DNA from: Triangularia verruculosa | Taxonomy: Eukaryota > Ascomycota > Sordariomycetes > Sordariales > Podosporaceae | Assembly (NCBI GenBank): GCA_033296885.1 | Contig: MU863911.1 | Location: forward strand, 186,001 to 250,000 | Direction of reading: 5' to 3' | DNA: 64,000 nucleotides | Shown here: one piece after another, positions 12,970-24,545 of the stretch | How positions within the stretch are numbered: the stretch's first letter is position 1 | Layout of the letters: each line of letters begins with the position of its first letter | Made by a program: the position numbers and the translations under genes | Notes under the pieces: generated by a model | The model's database searches: none | What the model saw: only the letters and a program-made list of their open reading frames with translations | Told to the model about the DNA's origin: nothing

Positions 12970-13517
12970 GAGGGCCACAGCAGTGCTGAAGGGAGGGTGG
13001 TGGGGAGTTGGGCGGATGGAGTTGAGGATGTGAATATCTGGAGTTGGCAGGATGATGGGCAGGAGGAGGTTGGGTATACCACATTCTCTCGAGAGTGACT
13101 TCTTTCTTGTTTGTCAGGTGTTGGAGGTTGAGCTTGCTGTTCGTGTTTCATAGTTTCAGAGAAGTCTAATAATACCCTGTTTTTGTCGTCGTTGCGTTTT
13201 TTTCCCCATTAGGCACCCAAACAACACTCTTTTGCCAAGCAGAAGATCAGGTTGCTGTTGGTGATGATGTTGTCAGAAAAGTTTGTCGATTTGCACGTCC
13301 ATCCTCCATACCCCAGACCCACGAGAACATTTCGAATCCTCCCGAAGCACACTATTAGGAGTTGAACTTTTGGTTTAAGTTGTCTATTCAAGTTGCCCAT
13401 GTATGAATGTTACTGGCTTCCAGACATCCTCCCGTCAATCAAACGCCCTTGCTTTCTATCCTTGGAAAAGAAAATGACCGCCCGTATCACACAAGCATAT
13501 CATACCATCATAACCCC
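12970..13517. other. Convergent 3' region between SLM1 and the MTAP gene
   Basis: About 550 bases between two genes that end facing each other. I see only 3' UTR-like sequence with T-rich stretches and no open frame worth reporting. Confidence 0.5.
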
Positions 13518-14588
13518 TTAGTTATCCCAGAACCCGGGAAACAAGAACTCAACCCTCTTCATCGCCTCCGGATCCCTCCCCTCGGGCTTGGTCATGAACT
13601 TGACTGCCCCCTGTGCGCTCCCCTCCCAATGCTTGGCCAGCACCAAGTCACTATTCTCCTGCTTGCACAGCTCATCCAGCACAGCGCCCACAAGATGCTT
13701 GGCGTTCTCGCTGTTGGCCGCCATGTACTTCATCACCATAGCCACATCGACATCCTCGCCCTCAGTATTCCTCCAGCAGTCGTAATCAGTAGCCATACAA
13801 ATCATCTGGTAAGCCAGCTCCGCCTCCCTCGCAAGTTTGGCCTCAGGAAGGGCAGACATGTTGATCACGGACCCGCCCCAGGAGCGGTACATGTTGCTCT
13901 CCGCTCTGGTAGAAAACTGAGGTCCCTCCATGCAGATGACTGTTCCTTCCTTGTGGAGGACGACGCCATCGCCCTTCATGGCAGCAGCGCACTTCTGGAC
14001 GATGGCGCTCAGCCTGGCGTCGAAGGGGTCGGCGAAACCGACGTGGCCGACTACGCCGCCCTCGAAGAAGGTGAAGGGGCGGATGCCCTTGGTCCGGTCG
14101 ATGATTTGATCGGGGACGACGAAGTCCATGGGCTTGATGTGTTCCTGGAGAGAGCCGACGGCGGAGAAGGCGATGACGGTACGGACACCGAGGGAGCGGA
14201 GGGCGGCGATGTTGGCGCGGGCGGGGACTTCGTGGGGGGCGATTTGGTGGTGGGCGCCGTGGCGGGCGAGGAAGGCGATGGGGACGCCGGAGTGCTCGAT
14301 GATGAGGATGGGGGAGGAGGGGGCGCCCCAGGGGGTGGTGGGGGTGAGGGAGGCGACAGGGACGAAGCCGGGGATGGAGGAGAGGCCGGTGCCGCCGATG
14401 ACGGCAATGTGGACGGGCCCTAGAAGGAAAACGAGGTGTCAGTTATGTGTATCATAGATATATTGTCATGATTTGTTTCCGGGGTGTATCATGGCCCGAG
14501 ATATGTGGAATTGGACAAGGCGCATTCTCTAGCGCATTGGAAGGACAGACGTACGGTCAAACGTGTTTGGGAGGCTGGAGACTGTCAT
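13518..14588 (-). CDS. MEU1: S-methyl-5'-thioadenosine phosphorylase
   Basis: Two exons on the minus strand (14588-14555, then 14419-13518) give 311 codons. The short first exon encodes MTVSSLPNTFD and splices into PVHIAVIGGTGLSSIPGF, the phosphate-binding start of the purine phosphorylase fold. Other diagnostic segments are LARHGAHHQIAPHEVPARAN, FSAVGSLQEHIKPMDFVVPD, and MEGPQFSTRAESNMYRSWG followed by INMSALPEAKLAREAE. The enzyme cleaves methylthioadenosine, the by-product of polyamine synthesis, to adenine and 5-methylthioribose-1-phosphate, feeding the methionine salvage pathway in the cytosol and nucleus. The length is slightly below or equal to typical fungal orthologs. It is divergent from the ataxin-10-like gene, sharing about 530 bases of promoter. 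Confidence 0.92.
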
Positions 14589-15121
14589 GATGGGCGGATA
14601 GGGCGGATTGGACGCTAGATGGACAGATCTGGGAACGGAAGAGAAAAAGAAAACAAAACGACACCGCTTCGAGAAGAAAACAAGAATGCGCGCGAGATAT
14701 TCGCTATTGGTAACACCACCCTCGGCCGAAGCTGCGCTCTTCTGACAATTTATGGCGGGATGGCGGGGCTCTCAATGTGAATTTTACCCCGCCTTGAGAG
14801 GGATGTTGTGCTGACCCCTGGCGGACAGGGGTTCTCGGATGGCGCTATACTCGTAAAAGGCTTAGCGTACGAGGTCCATTATCAAGCAAGTGAGGGTTGA
14901 TGAGTTTGGATCAAGCCCACTCATACACTCAATTTTGATTCACAGTCGGCCTCCGCATTCCTCACAGCAGCCGACCAGCGGCGCTTCGTATTCATCAGTG
15001 GTGGGGACATATATTCGGATAAGGATTTCATCGCAGTGTTGCAGAGATTTCCTTAAAAGCAACAAGAGCTCCAAAACTGCGGCCTCGGTTTGGCTCATCC
15101 ATCTCACTCACAACCGCAAAT
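14589..15121. promoter_or_regulatory. Divergent promoter region MTAP / ataxin-10-like gene
   Basis: 533 bases between two start codons pointing away from each other. No open frame of interest; presumed to hold both promoters and 5' leaders. I recognise no specific element. Confidence 0.5.
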
Positions 15122-18100
15122 ATGGCGTCGAGTCCATCGCTTGCCGAACTCGAGCCTTTACCGAGAAACAAGCATGGCCGTCGCCCACTGAGTATCGAAG
15201 AGGTGGGCTTCACCTCGGCCATGACTTGCTTCGAGGGTTTACTGAAGTTGGATCCTGCGATCGGGACGAGGACCATGTTTTATGTCACCAAATTCATCTC
15301 ACGAACTTTAGAGAAGACACATGCCCTCAAGGATGTCAGGTATGATATTTTTGCAGAGAAATATCAAGTATACATATACTAACACGACTCCAGAGAAAAC
15401 CTATCCAAAAGCGTCGAGGTCTGGATATGGTTGACCAGAGACTTCGCCGCTGCTATTCCCAGCTTGACGACACGCTCCATCGGACCGCTGGCCAGCCTTA
15501 ATGACCCAGACAAAGGTGTTACTCCTCAAGAGAGCACGACTCTTATCACGAAGAATTACCAGTCGCTGAGGGATGATCTTCAGCTGCTGATCAAGTTAAT
15601 GCACATTGCTAGGAACCTCCTGGTGGTGCCCGAGCCCGAGATCCCACAAGACTTGTGTGCTGCTGCCCAGTTCGACCAAATGCTGTACCAGACCATTATC
15701 CTCTGCGTCAACGTTACTAGCAAGGCATATGATGGCGATGTCCTGGAAGAGGGGGCCAGGTTGAAACTGAGTGAGATCACAGAGCTCTGTAAGTCGTTCC
15801 TGTCTGAGCAATATTGAAGCACTTCACTCACTCAATATAGACAAGAAACTGCTAGTTACTTGCTTGCAACAGGCCCACAACTGGATCGCAAAAAACGACC
15901 GAAACAAAATGTCATTCTGGTCGACGGTGCTTTTTGACGAGGACGCCATGGAAGAAAGCAATCTTTACGGAGAGTTTCGACCGGACGTCGCGAAGATTGA
16001 GGTTCAGAACTGGTATGAACGGAACTCCCGGTTCTGTCCAAAAGCCCGTCAACTCCTCATCGAATATGAGGAGACTGTGGCACGCCATGGTCACCCCCCT
16101 GGCCATTTGCCCTGTATCTCGCCATTAGCCTGGAATTGGCAGCCAGAAGGCTCGGTCAGGGCCCGTGCAGACGACGAATCTGAGAGCACTAAGATTACCC
16201 CCCAGTGGAAAGACGACGAGCCAGACAAGTTCAAGCAAGACCAGGCCTATGGCCGGGTATCACGCGAGGTGGATACTTGGTGGCTGAAGATTCGTGATCC
16301 AAACTATGACGACTGGGTGGTGCCTATGCCCACGGTTGAGTTTGCGCAGCAAAGGACAGAAAATTGCAAGGCCAATTTGGTCAACCGCTACGCGCATACC
16401 TACAGAACAGAGGAGCAGGAGGTCGAAGACTCGGTACACTCTGCTGAAGGAAATCCAGTGCCGGAAGGATCTGCTGAGCAAGATGCGAAGGAGGGTGGCC
16501 ATTATGCCCATGACTATAATGACGACATGATTGAGGAGGAAGACATTGACGATGATGAATCGTACGGTGAAGGCCCCATGAGCGGTCTTCTCACCGAGGT
16601 GCCCAACATTTTGGATCCTAAGCAGATCGAAGCGTTGCACATGATTGTCAAGTCGTGCATTCTCGACAATGCCGGCCTCGCACTGAGTCGAGCAGGAGAA
16701 AACCTACAAAAGACCAGGTGTAGGATGTTCCTGGCTCTGGAGTGTGGACGAAGCTTGCTGAGGGAGATACTCGTCTTCATTGCGGTGTGGGAGAAGTCGG
16801 AGCAGTCGCTCATTTTCCAGCTCACCACCCAGATCGTCGAGGCGATCCATCACAGTGCGTTGATTCCATATGCTTGGCAATCGCTGAGAATTCCCAAGGA
16901 CATCATTTCACCGGCTCAGACAGTCCTGCTGCGGCTGGTCAACAACATGTTCCGAGCGCGCAATGCCGATCCCCCAAAGCCAGACTCGAAGGAGCATCTT
17001 AGAGACGTTAAGCTTCTGCATTTCCTATTCATCCAGTTCCGCAGTCGCATTGTTCCCGAATGCGCCGCCTTGATGCACCTCCAGGCGCAAATCAGGAACG
17101 GTCTGTGCGACCCATCCGACTTTCCTGTCGATAGCTGGGATATGGAGCGTGCTAAGGATGGGCTCACACAATTCCTGGAGCTCTTGACAACAGTCAACGA
17201 GTTGCAAGAGACAAGGCAGTATCTGATTGAATGGGAGGCTTCATACGAGCTCATTGTCTTGCTCAAGGGGCTCGAAGCCGGTGTCGAAAAGGCAACAATG
17301 GTTCAGCCAGTACCTGCCCGTTCTCCTCAACGCCAGCAACACGATAATGGCGACTACAACGATAACGGATACGAGTCTGAAGATCAACCCCTCGCTCCCC
17401 CTCCACCCCTGCAAGAGCCGGCGCACAAATTCCCATGGGCTGGCATAAAGGGCCAGATCCTCCATATCTTGGCGGGCCTGCTCCAACCACCCCACGGGCG
17501 TAACAGTCCCGGTAACCCGGAGGTCCAAGACCAGATTCTCCGCCATAATGGTCTCGTCAGTCTACTCAACTGCTGCGTCTACGACGACCACAATCGATTT
17601 GCGAGAGAGCGTGTCCAAATCTGTCTCAAGTGGCTCATGGACGGGTCGAACGCCGCTAACAAGTTCTTGCGGGATCTGGTGGCCATGAACCCCCAGCCCA
17701 GCCCCCAGCACGTGGCTCAGCAAGCAGCTCAACAAGGCGTGAGAGTTGACGGTATTCCGGGTGAAGTCAGGGTTAGAGTCCGCGCACCGGATGAGCCTGG
17801 CCCTCCTAGACCGAACCTCAGCACCGTGCACTCGCCCTCCAACCGGTCTCTCCCTCCCCTGACAGCAACCAACGCTGGCCCGGGGAATCCGGGAGGTCCG
17901 TCACACGGTCCCGTCACCGCTGTAGTCGAGATAGAAGTCGATGAGAATGGAGAGATTGATAGGGATAGTCTGAGGGAGCATATCCTGCCGCCGATTAGGC
18001 ATCAGCTTCCAGGGGAAGGAAGGAATAGGTCGGAGGAGCTACTGAGGAATATCATGACTTTGGCGGATGAACAAGCGGCGGCGGCGGCGGCGGCGGCTGG

Positions 18101-18257
18101 GGGGGGAGCAGAGGGCGCGGTGGCGAATCCGAGGAATAGGTCGGAGGAATTGCTGAGGGATATTATCACATTGGCAGATGAGGCGGCGAGATTGGCGATG
18201 AATAGTCGGCCGACGGGGGAGGAGGGGGATGAGACGGAGGAGGAGGATTTTATTTGA
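15122..18257 (+). CDS. Ataxin-10 family (Ctr86-like) protein
   Basis: Three exons (15122-15339, 15394-15788, 15841-18257) yield 1009 codons; the first intron carries a perfect CTAAC branch box (tactaacac). The protein is largely helical, as expected for an armadillo-type fold. Residues about 734-821 match the ataxin-10 C-terminal domain: IKGQILHILAGLLQPP, then QDQILRHNGLVSLLNCCVYD, then DHNRFARERVQICLKWLMDG. Fungal members include yeast Ctr86, an essential protein of poorly defined role; animal ataxin-10 works in cytokinesis and neuronal survival. An acidic stretch (DDMIEEEDIDDDES) sits near residue 440. The C-terminus after 840 is disordered, with a run of eight alanines and a duplicated 17-residue block (see findings). 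The family call rests on pattern memory, so moderate confidence; no cellular role should be assumed. Confidence 0.7.
18021..18182 (+). repeat. Duplicated 17-residue block in the ataxin-10-like C-terminus
   Basis: RNRSEELLRNIMTLADE (18021-18071) and RNRSEELLRDIITLADE (18132-18182) are encoded 111 bases apart in the same frame, separated by a polyalanine-glycine linker. The DNA of the two copies is also similar (aggaataggtcggaggag shared), which suggests a short tandem duplication kept under selection for an amphipathic helix. Confidence 0.85.
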
Positions 18258-19354
18258 AGAGATTTGATCCAAAAACTATGGGTTTGGAAAAAAAAGGCAA
18301 AAATGGATGGAGTTTAGGGGTTTTAAAAGCATTGTCAGCGTTTGATCAGCCATTGCATAAGGTATTCACGGTTAGGGTTAGTGTGGGGGATTTTGCCCTG
18401 TTTATAGGAATGTATGTATGTATATATGAGATGTTGGAGTACTGGTAGCAGCTAATACATTACTCCTCCATTACGAGGCTTTCTACCAAACCGCATGAGA
18501 CAGATCCAGCTGAGACTGCCACACCGGTCTTTGTTGTTACATCACCGGAAAACAAACTTGCCCCCGGTGAAGTTGTCACCTCCATGCTTTTGCCCATTGC
18601 CACTAATAGTGTCGCCCATTTGAACTGTTGCTTTGTTAGCTCTGGTTGTCATTTACCTGTGCGAGAACTGGGGAATGGTAGGGAAGCAAAAAAAAAAAAA
18701 AAAAAAAGATCGACCTACCTCTTGACGGCGGGTCAGCGGCTTGAGATGTTGCCCGTTGCTGAAGCACCCAGTGTGCGGGGTGAGTGGACTGGACTGGGTG
18801 TTGTGCCGGTCTGGTCATGGCATTATCGCCGTTGGATGGCGGGGGTGCTTGCTGTTGGTGATATGGTGCAACGGCATAGTTGTTCTGGTGACCCTGGGGC
18901 TGATAGGGTGCTGTTGGGGAGGAGGCTTGAGTTCATGATGGTCGATCGTGTAGGCCTCTCTCATGCTATTGTTGCCTTTTTCTGGGAGGCATCATCAAAA
19001 TCAATCTACTGTCCGCGTTAGCCGTTTGGTTACTCGATGGCACGGAGGGTACTGCCAGGGCTCAGCAGCTGAGGAACTCTTTTGCCATTTGCTTCGGGAT
19101 ATGTGTGAGTAATGTGCATGCTCATGTTAACTGGGCCAATGAATGCCCTGGTGCCAATGGAGCCGGCCTGTCTGAAGGTCATTCGCAGAAGAGCTCGCCG
19201 AACACCCCAGAGCATCTTGTTTGGTGGGGATAGCCTAGACCTAGGACTCAAAATTATCTGTATATCGGTAGCCATGATAACGCCGTGGTGGTTGTGTGCC
19301 TTACACCACCAACTCGCCCCTCTCTCACTGTTATTTCTCTGACCTTCGTTCGAA
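18258..19354. other. Intergenic region with a 20-base poly(A) tract
   Basis: No supported gene. A run of 20 A lies at 18688-18707. A short telomere-like string (ggttagggttag) occurs near 18370 but is only about two units. The right end is the promoter of the next Cys-rich protein gene. Confidence 0.5.
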
Positions 19355-20452
19355 ATGAAGCTTCAACGGGGGAGTCTCTGTCTTGCAATCTTCTTTCTGG
19401 GTCTTATCTCCCTCGGAACGGCAATTCCACAACATACCAAACATGTCGGCGATGATTTTGTGATGGACGGCTGGACCCCAAAGCCCACAGCTCCGCCTTC
19501 CTTTGGACTTGTTGGTAAAAGACAAGACGACAGCAGAGGAGGCAATACTTGTGGTTTTATTGACGGTGACCAAGGTACTGAATAACAATGCCTCCTTGGG
19601 CGTGCTCTGAGACTGACAGTAGCCTGTCGATAGCACGTCCGATCCTATGTGGCGATTCACTTTGCCGAACTGATACAGCTCGGAAGATTGTCGGTTGTTG
19701 TGCTTCACAGAATACTGATTGCGCACTACCTACGGCATGTCACGATTTCAAAGCGGCATCAAGCTGTATGAGCAACAATAACTGCGGTCCTGCTATGTTC
19801 TGGTAAGCACCTCGGATCAAACTGTCAACACACACCAGGGCCTAACTTGTTCATCAACAGTACCAACTCGGCTTCACCATACTGCAATACCTACACCTTC
19901 ACCGACCATTCGTATACCGATTTCTTCTGCGATGGTAAGTCGCATGGCATGCAGATAGCCATGGACACATTCATACCCCCGACCCCCCCGTCGCGCCTAA
20001 ACAAGGGTCAGAAGATAGCCATCGGTGTCGGAGTAGGCGTTGGAACCCCTGTAGTGTCGTTCCTCCTCTGCTTCATCTGTATTCCACGGTTTCGAAGGCG
20101 GGTGAAACAAGCCGCTGCTAGAAGTACCAACCTAAATCTCAAACTAGCGGATCGAGTGGGCGGGGATGAGGTATATGGGGACAAGCTCGATGGCCAAGCA
20201 GTCAAGCATGGGGGAGACAACTTCAAAGGAGACAAAATTGAGAACACACGCCCGACTGCGAGTCCATCTGGAGAACCATATGTCGGGCCTGCAGTCCGGT
20301 CACCACCACCCTTCGAGATTGGCAATGAACCTCAAAAACAAATTGCAGCACCCAACGTGCAAGAAGTAGCTCCCAAGGAGGCCGGTAGACAGCGTTGGAA
20401 GCTTTGGAAACCCAAGGGTGGTGGTGGTGATGGTGGTCGTGGCTCAAATTGA
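19355..20452 (+). CDS. Secreted-start, Cys-rich single-pass membrane protein (unknown function)
   Basis: Three exons (19355-19574, 19634-19802, 19861-20452) give 326 codons. Residues 1-24 are a clear signal peptide (MKLQRGSLCLAIFFLGLISL then GTA|IP). The ectodomain holds many cysteines after CGFIDGDQ, including a GCC pair and CHDFKAASSC, ending TYTFTDHSYTDFFCDG. A hydrophobic helix at about 181-207 (IAIGVGVGVGTPVVSFLLCF) is followed by a basic, long cytosolic tail rich in charged residues and ending in a Gly run. The first intron's acceptor was chosen at 19633 because only that site keeps the frame. The architecture resembles fungal wall-sensor or adhesin-like proteins, with no Ser/Thr stalk of note. 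I do not recognise a named family; a surface location is inferred. Confidence 0.75.
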
Positions 20453-20813
20453 GGGATGACGTTGGCCGGACTTTTGTTCCGCTTTGGTGGGTTGGGGTAG
20501 GCGCGCCCTTGAGCCAACACCATGATTTGTCAGATCGCAGCATAAGGTTACCACAGCAGCTTACTCGCTGAACAGAGTTGAGGGTACAAATAGAAAGATC
20601 AACCTGACAGCTATCTAAATCTCTTGAAAATTCCAATCCCAATCTTGACATACCTACCTACCTATGCTCATTCATTTTGCCACCTTCTAATTCAATCTCA
20701 CTTGGGCATTGTACAATCCACACCTGGAGACGTCCTCAAAAACTTCTGGTTTCAACCTCCTCAAGCAAGCTGGATTCTTCTTAGACATAGCTGATTTTAG
20801 ATATCTTATAATA
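20453..20813. promoter_or_regulatory. Promoter/leader of the flavin-fusion gene
   Basis: 361 bases between two + strand genes. It contains a short tacctaccta repeat near 20648-20664. The frame of the next gene is open upstream of its ATG, but the extra segment has no ATG and is treated as leader. Confidence 0.45.
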
Positions 20814-22694
20814 ATGGCGACACTCCAGGAAAAAGTCAAGGGCTGGCATGACGGTGAAAGAGCAGTACATACACTGCTTGGGGTGCCTACCTCAAGCAGA
20901 GAAAACCCCACCAATGTCGGCCTCTCTTGGTCTCATGGCGACCGGGTCAGTGTCTCCCCTCTCATCGCAATTGGGACACTAGATGACCGAGGCCGCCCTT
21001 GGACTTCTATCTGGGGAGGCGAACGAAATTTTGCGCGGCAGATATCTCAGGACAGACTTGCTATAGCAAGTCTAGTCGACAAGGCTCACGATCCTGTCGT
21101 CAAGGCGCTTGGCTTGGATCGCCTCGCAGAGAGCGGACTGGGCCAAACATCAGGGAACAAGGCCATCAGTGCCTTGAGTATTGACCTTGAATCTCGAGAT
21201 CGTGTCAAGCTGGCTGGGAAGGTGGTCGTTGGCACGCTTGTGACAAAGGCAGACAGCAAAACGATCGCTCAAGTCCAGATAGGCTTTCAGGTTGAAGAAA
21301 GCTTGGGAAACTGCCCGAAGTACCTGAACAAAAAGACCATCCGTGCTCATCTTCTTTCTCCAAAGGTTGTCTCAACAAATCTACCTCTGCCTGAACAAGC
21401 AATATCTCTACTTGCAAAAGCAGATTTATTCTTCTTGTCCTCTACCAATGGCCAAACAATGGATACCAACCACCGCGGCGGGCCCCCGGGATTCATGAGA
21501 GTTATTAGCAACACCGACCCTTTAACGGTGGATGGCAGCGGTGTAGTCCTCATCTACCCAGAGTACTCGGGCAACCGTCTATACCAAACACTCGGAAACC
21601 TTCATACCAATCCCCTGATCGGCATTGCCGTCCCGAATTTCGACACTTCTGATGTCCTGTATCTCACCGGCACAACCCAGCTGCTGGTCGGCGACTCGGC
21701 AGCGGCTTATCTCCCCCACACCAAACTCGCAGTCAAAATCACTGTCCATTCCGCCATCTTTGTGAGAGATGGCCTCTCATTCCGGGGAACTCCCGGCGAA
21801 TTCAGCCCGTACAACCCTCCCCTCCGCAGGCTGACTTCTGAAGCTCCCGCTCCTCTTTCCGCTTCAAAGCCAACGGCGACAGCAGCCTTGATCAGCAAAA
21901 CAGTATTATCATCCACCATATCACGATTTGCATTTTCCCTGTCTTTTCCCGACTCCAAGGCAAAGAAGTTATGGAACCCAGGCCAGCACATCACCTTCGA
22001 TTTCAGCGCTGAGCTCGACAACGGCTGGGCGCATATGAATAACTCTGATCCACAGTCCCTCAACGACGATTACGTGAGGACATTTACGATCTCTAACCCG
22101 CCTCCGGCTTCTGGAGAGGGCGAGATCAGATTTGAGATCACGGCCCGCAAACATGGGCCAGTGACGGGGTTTCTTTGGGGGTACAACATCTCGCCCAGCG
22201 CTGCAAAGTTGGAGATACCAGTATTGGGATTTGGCGGGGAGGATAACTTTCGAGTGCTCAACACGTTACAGAAAGACGCGAACAAGAAAGCGGTGTTTGT
22301 AGCGGGCGGGGTGGGTATAACGCCGTTTCTGGGGCAGGTTGACGAGATTGCTAGTTTCGGTGGTGAGAGGGTGGAATTGATCTGGAGCTTGAGGACAGAT
22401 GATCTGTCATGTGCGAGGGACGTGTTGGAGCGGTATGAGGGTTTCAAGGAGACCAAGGTGAGGTTATTTGTGACGGGGGATTGTGCTGATCTTGGGAGCG
22501 AAGAGTTGGACAAGATAAGAGGATTCGAGGGTGTGAGTGTTGAGAGGAGAAGGCTGACGAAGAGGGATGTGTTGGGGGATGGTTTTGAGAAGGAAAGAAA
22601 GAAGTACTTTTTATGTGCTGGAGTGGGGATGATGAAGGTTTTGAAGGAGTGGTTGGGGGGCGAGGAGGTTGTGAGTGAGAGTTTCGAGTACTGA
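20814..22694 (+). CDS. PNPOx-like flavin domain fused to an FNR-type FAD/NAD(P) reductase
   Basis: A single uninterrupted exon of 626 codons beginning MATLQEKVKGWHDGERAVHT. Residues about 1-350 resemble the pyridoxamine-phosphate-oxidase-like split barrel that binds FMN (VSVSPLIAIGTLDDRGRPWT, later PGFMRVI and YPEYSGNRLYQTLGNL). From about 358 it becomes a ferredoxin-reductase-type module: NPGQHITFDF, the FAD signature RTFTIS near 422, the NAD(P) loop AGGVGITPF near 497-505, and the typical C-terminal KYFLCAGVGMMKVLKEWL. Such fusions usually pass electrons from NAD(P)H through FAD to FMN. No CxxxxCxxC plant-type 2Fe-2S tail is present; the protein ends just after the reductase fold. The substrate is unknown. 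The lack of introns among intron-bearing neighbours is notable. Confidence 0.8.
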   Translation: MATLQEKVKGWHDGERAVHTLLGVPTSSRENPTNVGLSWSHGDRVSVSPLIAIGTLDDRGRPWTSIWGGERNFARQISQDRLAIASLVDKAHDPVVKALGLDRLAESGLGQTSGNKAISALSIDLESRDRVKLAGKVVVGTLVTKADSKTIAQVQIGFQVEESLGNCPKYLNKKTIRAHLLSPKVVSTNLPLPEQAISLLAKADLFFLSSTNGQTMDTNHRGGPPGFMRVISNTDPLTVDGSGVVLIYPEYSGNRLYQTLGNLHTNPLIGIAVPNFDTSDVLYLTGTTQLLVGDSAAAYLPHTKLAVKITVHSAIFVRDGLSFRGTPGEFSPYNPPLRRLTSEAPAPLSASKPTATAALISKTVLSSTISRFAFSLSFPDSKAKKLWNPGQHITFDFSAELDNGWAHMNNSDPQSLNDDYVRTFTISNPPPASGEGEIRFEITARKHGPVTGFLWGYNISPSAAKLEIPVLGFGGEDNFRVLNTLQKDANKKAVFVAGGVGITPFLGQVDEIASFGGERVELIWSLRTDDLSCARDVLERYEGFKETKVRLFVTGDCADLGSEELDKIRGFEGVSVERRRLTKRDVLGDGFEKERKKYFLCAGVGMMKVLKEWLGGEEVVSESFEY

Positions 22695-24545
22695 TTGGTT
22701 CCTAGGAAGGAAGGGTTAGGGTTGCAGTATCGTGTGAAGCTATTCAGGGGCTACTCAGGGGCTGTGTTTTGGCTGGGATATATTCTACACTATGCGACCT
22801 TTGGCCATGGCCCAGCATGTCCTGGACAAATAAACTGGCGCTGTGAAGTGTGAGCATGGCATTAAAAGATAGTTGATAGGCCTTTTCTACAATATTAAAG
22901 ATGTTGTCCTGGCTTGCGGTACCGATTACTCTGTCTACGGCGTGCCCAGCGGCGACGTTGCGCAAGAGGCTCGGGCGCTGTCTGTCGCAAGGTATGTGAT
23001 AGAAGGCGAACTCGAACGTGATGTCTTCCCACCACAGTGGAACGTGAAACAAATAGCGTAAGTGTTAGTGTCTGTGTTGTAGCTCTTTGAACAATGACTG
23101 GCAGCAGGTTATCTTCAGACAGCTTGGCGTCGTCGTTGAGACCATCGCCACTGTCCCAGCAGATCCCAGAAGACATGGTGCCCCTGACGTCAGGCGGGGT
23201 GGCTCAGATTCGCCCCGCATTTTTGGAGCGCTCAGACCTTCAAGGCCCGTCTTCGGAAGCACACCACTGGTTCCAGGTTGGGGTAGTTGTTTTGGGAAAG
23301 AGTTGAAGAAGAGCAGCAACGATGAGTCTTCAAGACAGCTTATTACGTAGGGTTCTGAAAGCATCTGGTGAACCAATCGAAGCATGAGTTCATTCGCATT
23401 TCCCCGTTTCCGAGTGCGAGCGCGCACTCCTTCGTACTCTGAGTCACTTCCATCAGTGCCCCGTGGTTTCGGTTTTGCTTACCCAGACACTGAAGCCCCA
23501 AGCAGCTAGGCAGCCCCGGGCATTGGGCCCTCAACCGGGGATAAGACCGGAGGAAAAGGGCTTGCCTCGTAAAGAAGCTCAGATCCCTAGCTCAGCACTT
23601 GTTACACATAGATTTACAAAGCAATATGTCGATGTAACTAGCGAAGCGAATGGGAGTTGTCAAATTCTGCGGGGTGCCCCGTTCTGTCGTTACAGGCGGC
23701 GTGAGGGGGGACTCTAGACCACCCAACCTGGTGGGAAAGAACAATGCCGCAAGCCGTTAAGGTCATTCGGTCGGAATCATTGGAGACAATGACTGAGGGA
23801 AATCCAAATTGCCTTACACAAAACACATCAACCTAGAACCTAGAACCAGCTTGCCTTACGATATCCCTAATATATTATCTGGACCAGCCGTTGGCCGAGT
23901 CCCCCACGGGAGCTGCGTTACAGCACATGCGGCACCCCCACAGACGGCCATTCATCCCAAAACCAACAGCCAAATCCCGAGCAACAAGCCATCAAGCCGA
24001 GCCGGACGCGAGACACCAGGAAACAAGACGAAAGGAACGGACTGACACCTAAACCCAGTCGGCACCATTGCGCGAGTTTAAAAGTGGGTTGCGTCTTTTA
24101 GCGTTCTGCGACCAGCACTCATCCCGGACAGCGGCATTCGCCAGCCAAGACACGGCGCCAGGCAAAACTTTGTCCATCTCCATCCAGGTACCCGTGCTCC
24201 CCCGCGTGAGAGCTCCTCTTCATAAGTAAAAGACTCCGCCCGAGCCCACGATCGGCTCCTCTACAACTCCCCTCTTTTGCGCCCGCCGACTGTCAAAAAG
24301 ATCCGATTCCTGCGTCGATTAACAAACTCCCAAGGAACCTGTTACAACACACCCGCCCGATTCCGAGCACACCCGAATCTCCATCTCTCGATTCCCCACT
24401 GATTCTGCGGTTACGGTTCGGCTTTCCACTGCCGGCGCTTTCTCGAGTGCCCCGCATCATTCATCGGCAGAACATCTGCCTATTAGGGCTGCCAGCTGCC
24501 TGGCCTCCCTCCAAACCCTTTCCTGCCAACAGCGCTGTCGCCGGC
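22695..24545. other. Intergenic region, 1.85 kb; no gene seen
   Basis: No ATG-started frame with recognisable content. The last about 480 bases (24060-24545) are C-rich and pyrimidine-biased, consistent with the promoter and 5' leader of the NMNAT gene. Confidence 0.5.

Noticed and set aside
11716..12978. 420-codon open frame antisense to SLM1
   Set aside because: It is an Arg/Leu-rich shadow of a GC-biased coding strand, with no domain, and SLM1 on the other strand is clear.
13407..14423. 338-codon open frame antisense to the MTAP gene
   Set aside because: Gly/Asp/Glu low-complexity shadow of the true enzyme on the minus strand.
18365..18382. Telomere-like ggttagggttag, also seen near 22706
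   Set aside because: Only one to two units at each place; within chance expectation.
19936..19955. Possible extra intron (gtaagtcgcatggcatgcag) in the Cys-rich membrane protein
   Set aside because: Only 20 nt long, and removing it breaks the frame that carries the transmembrane helix.
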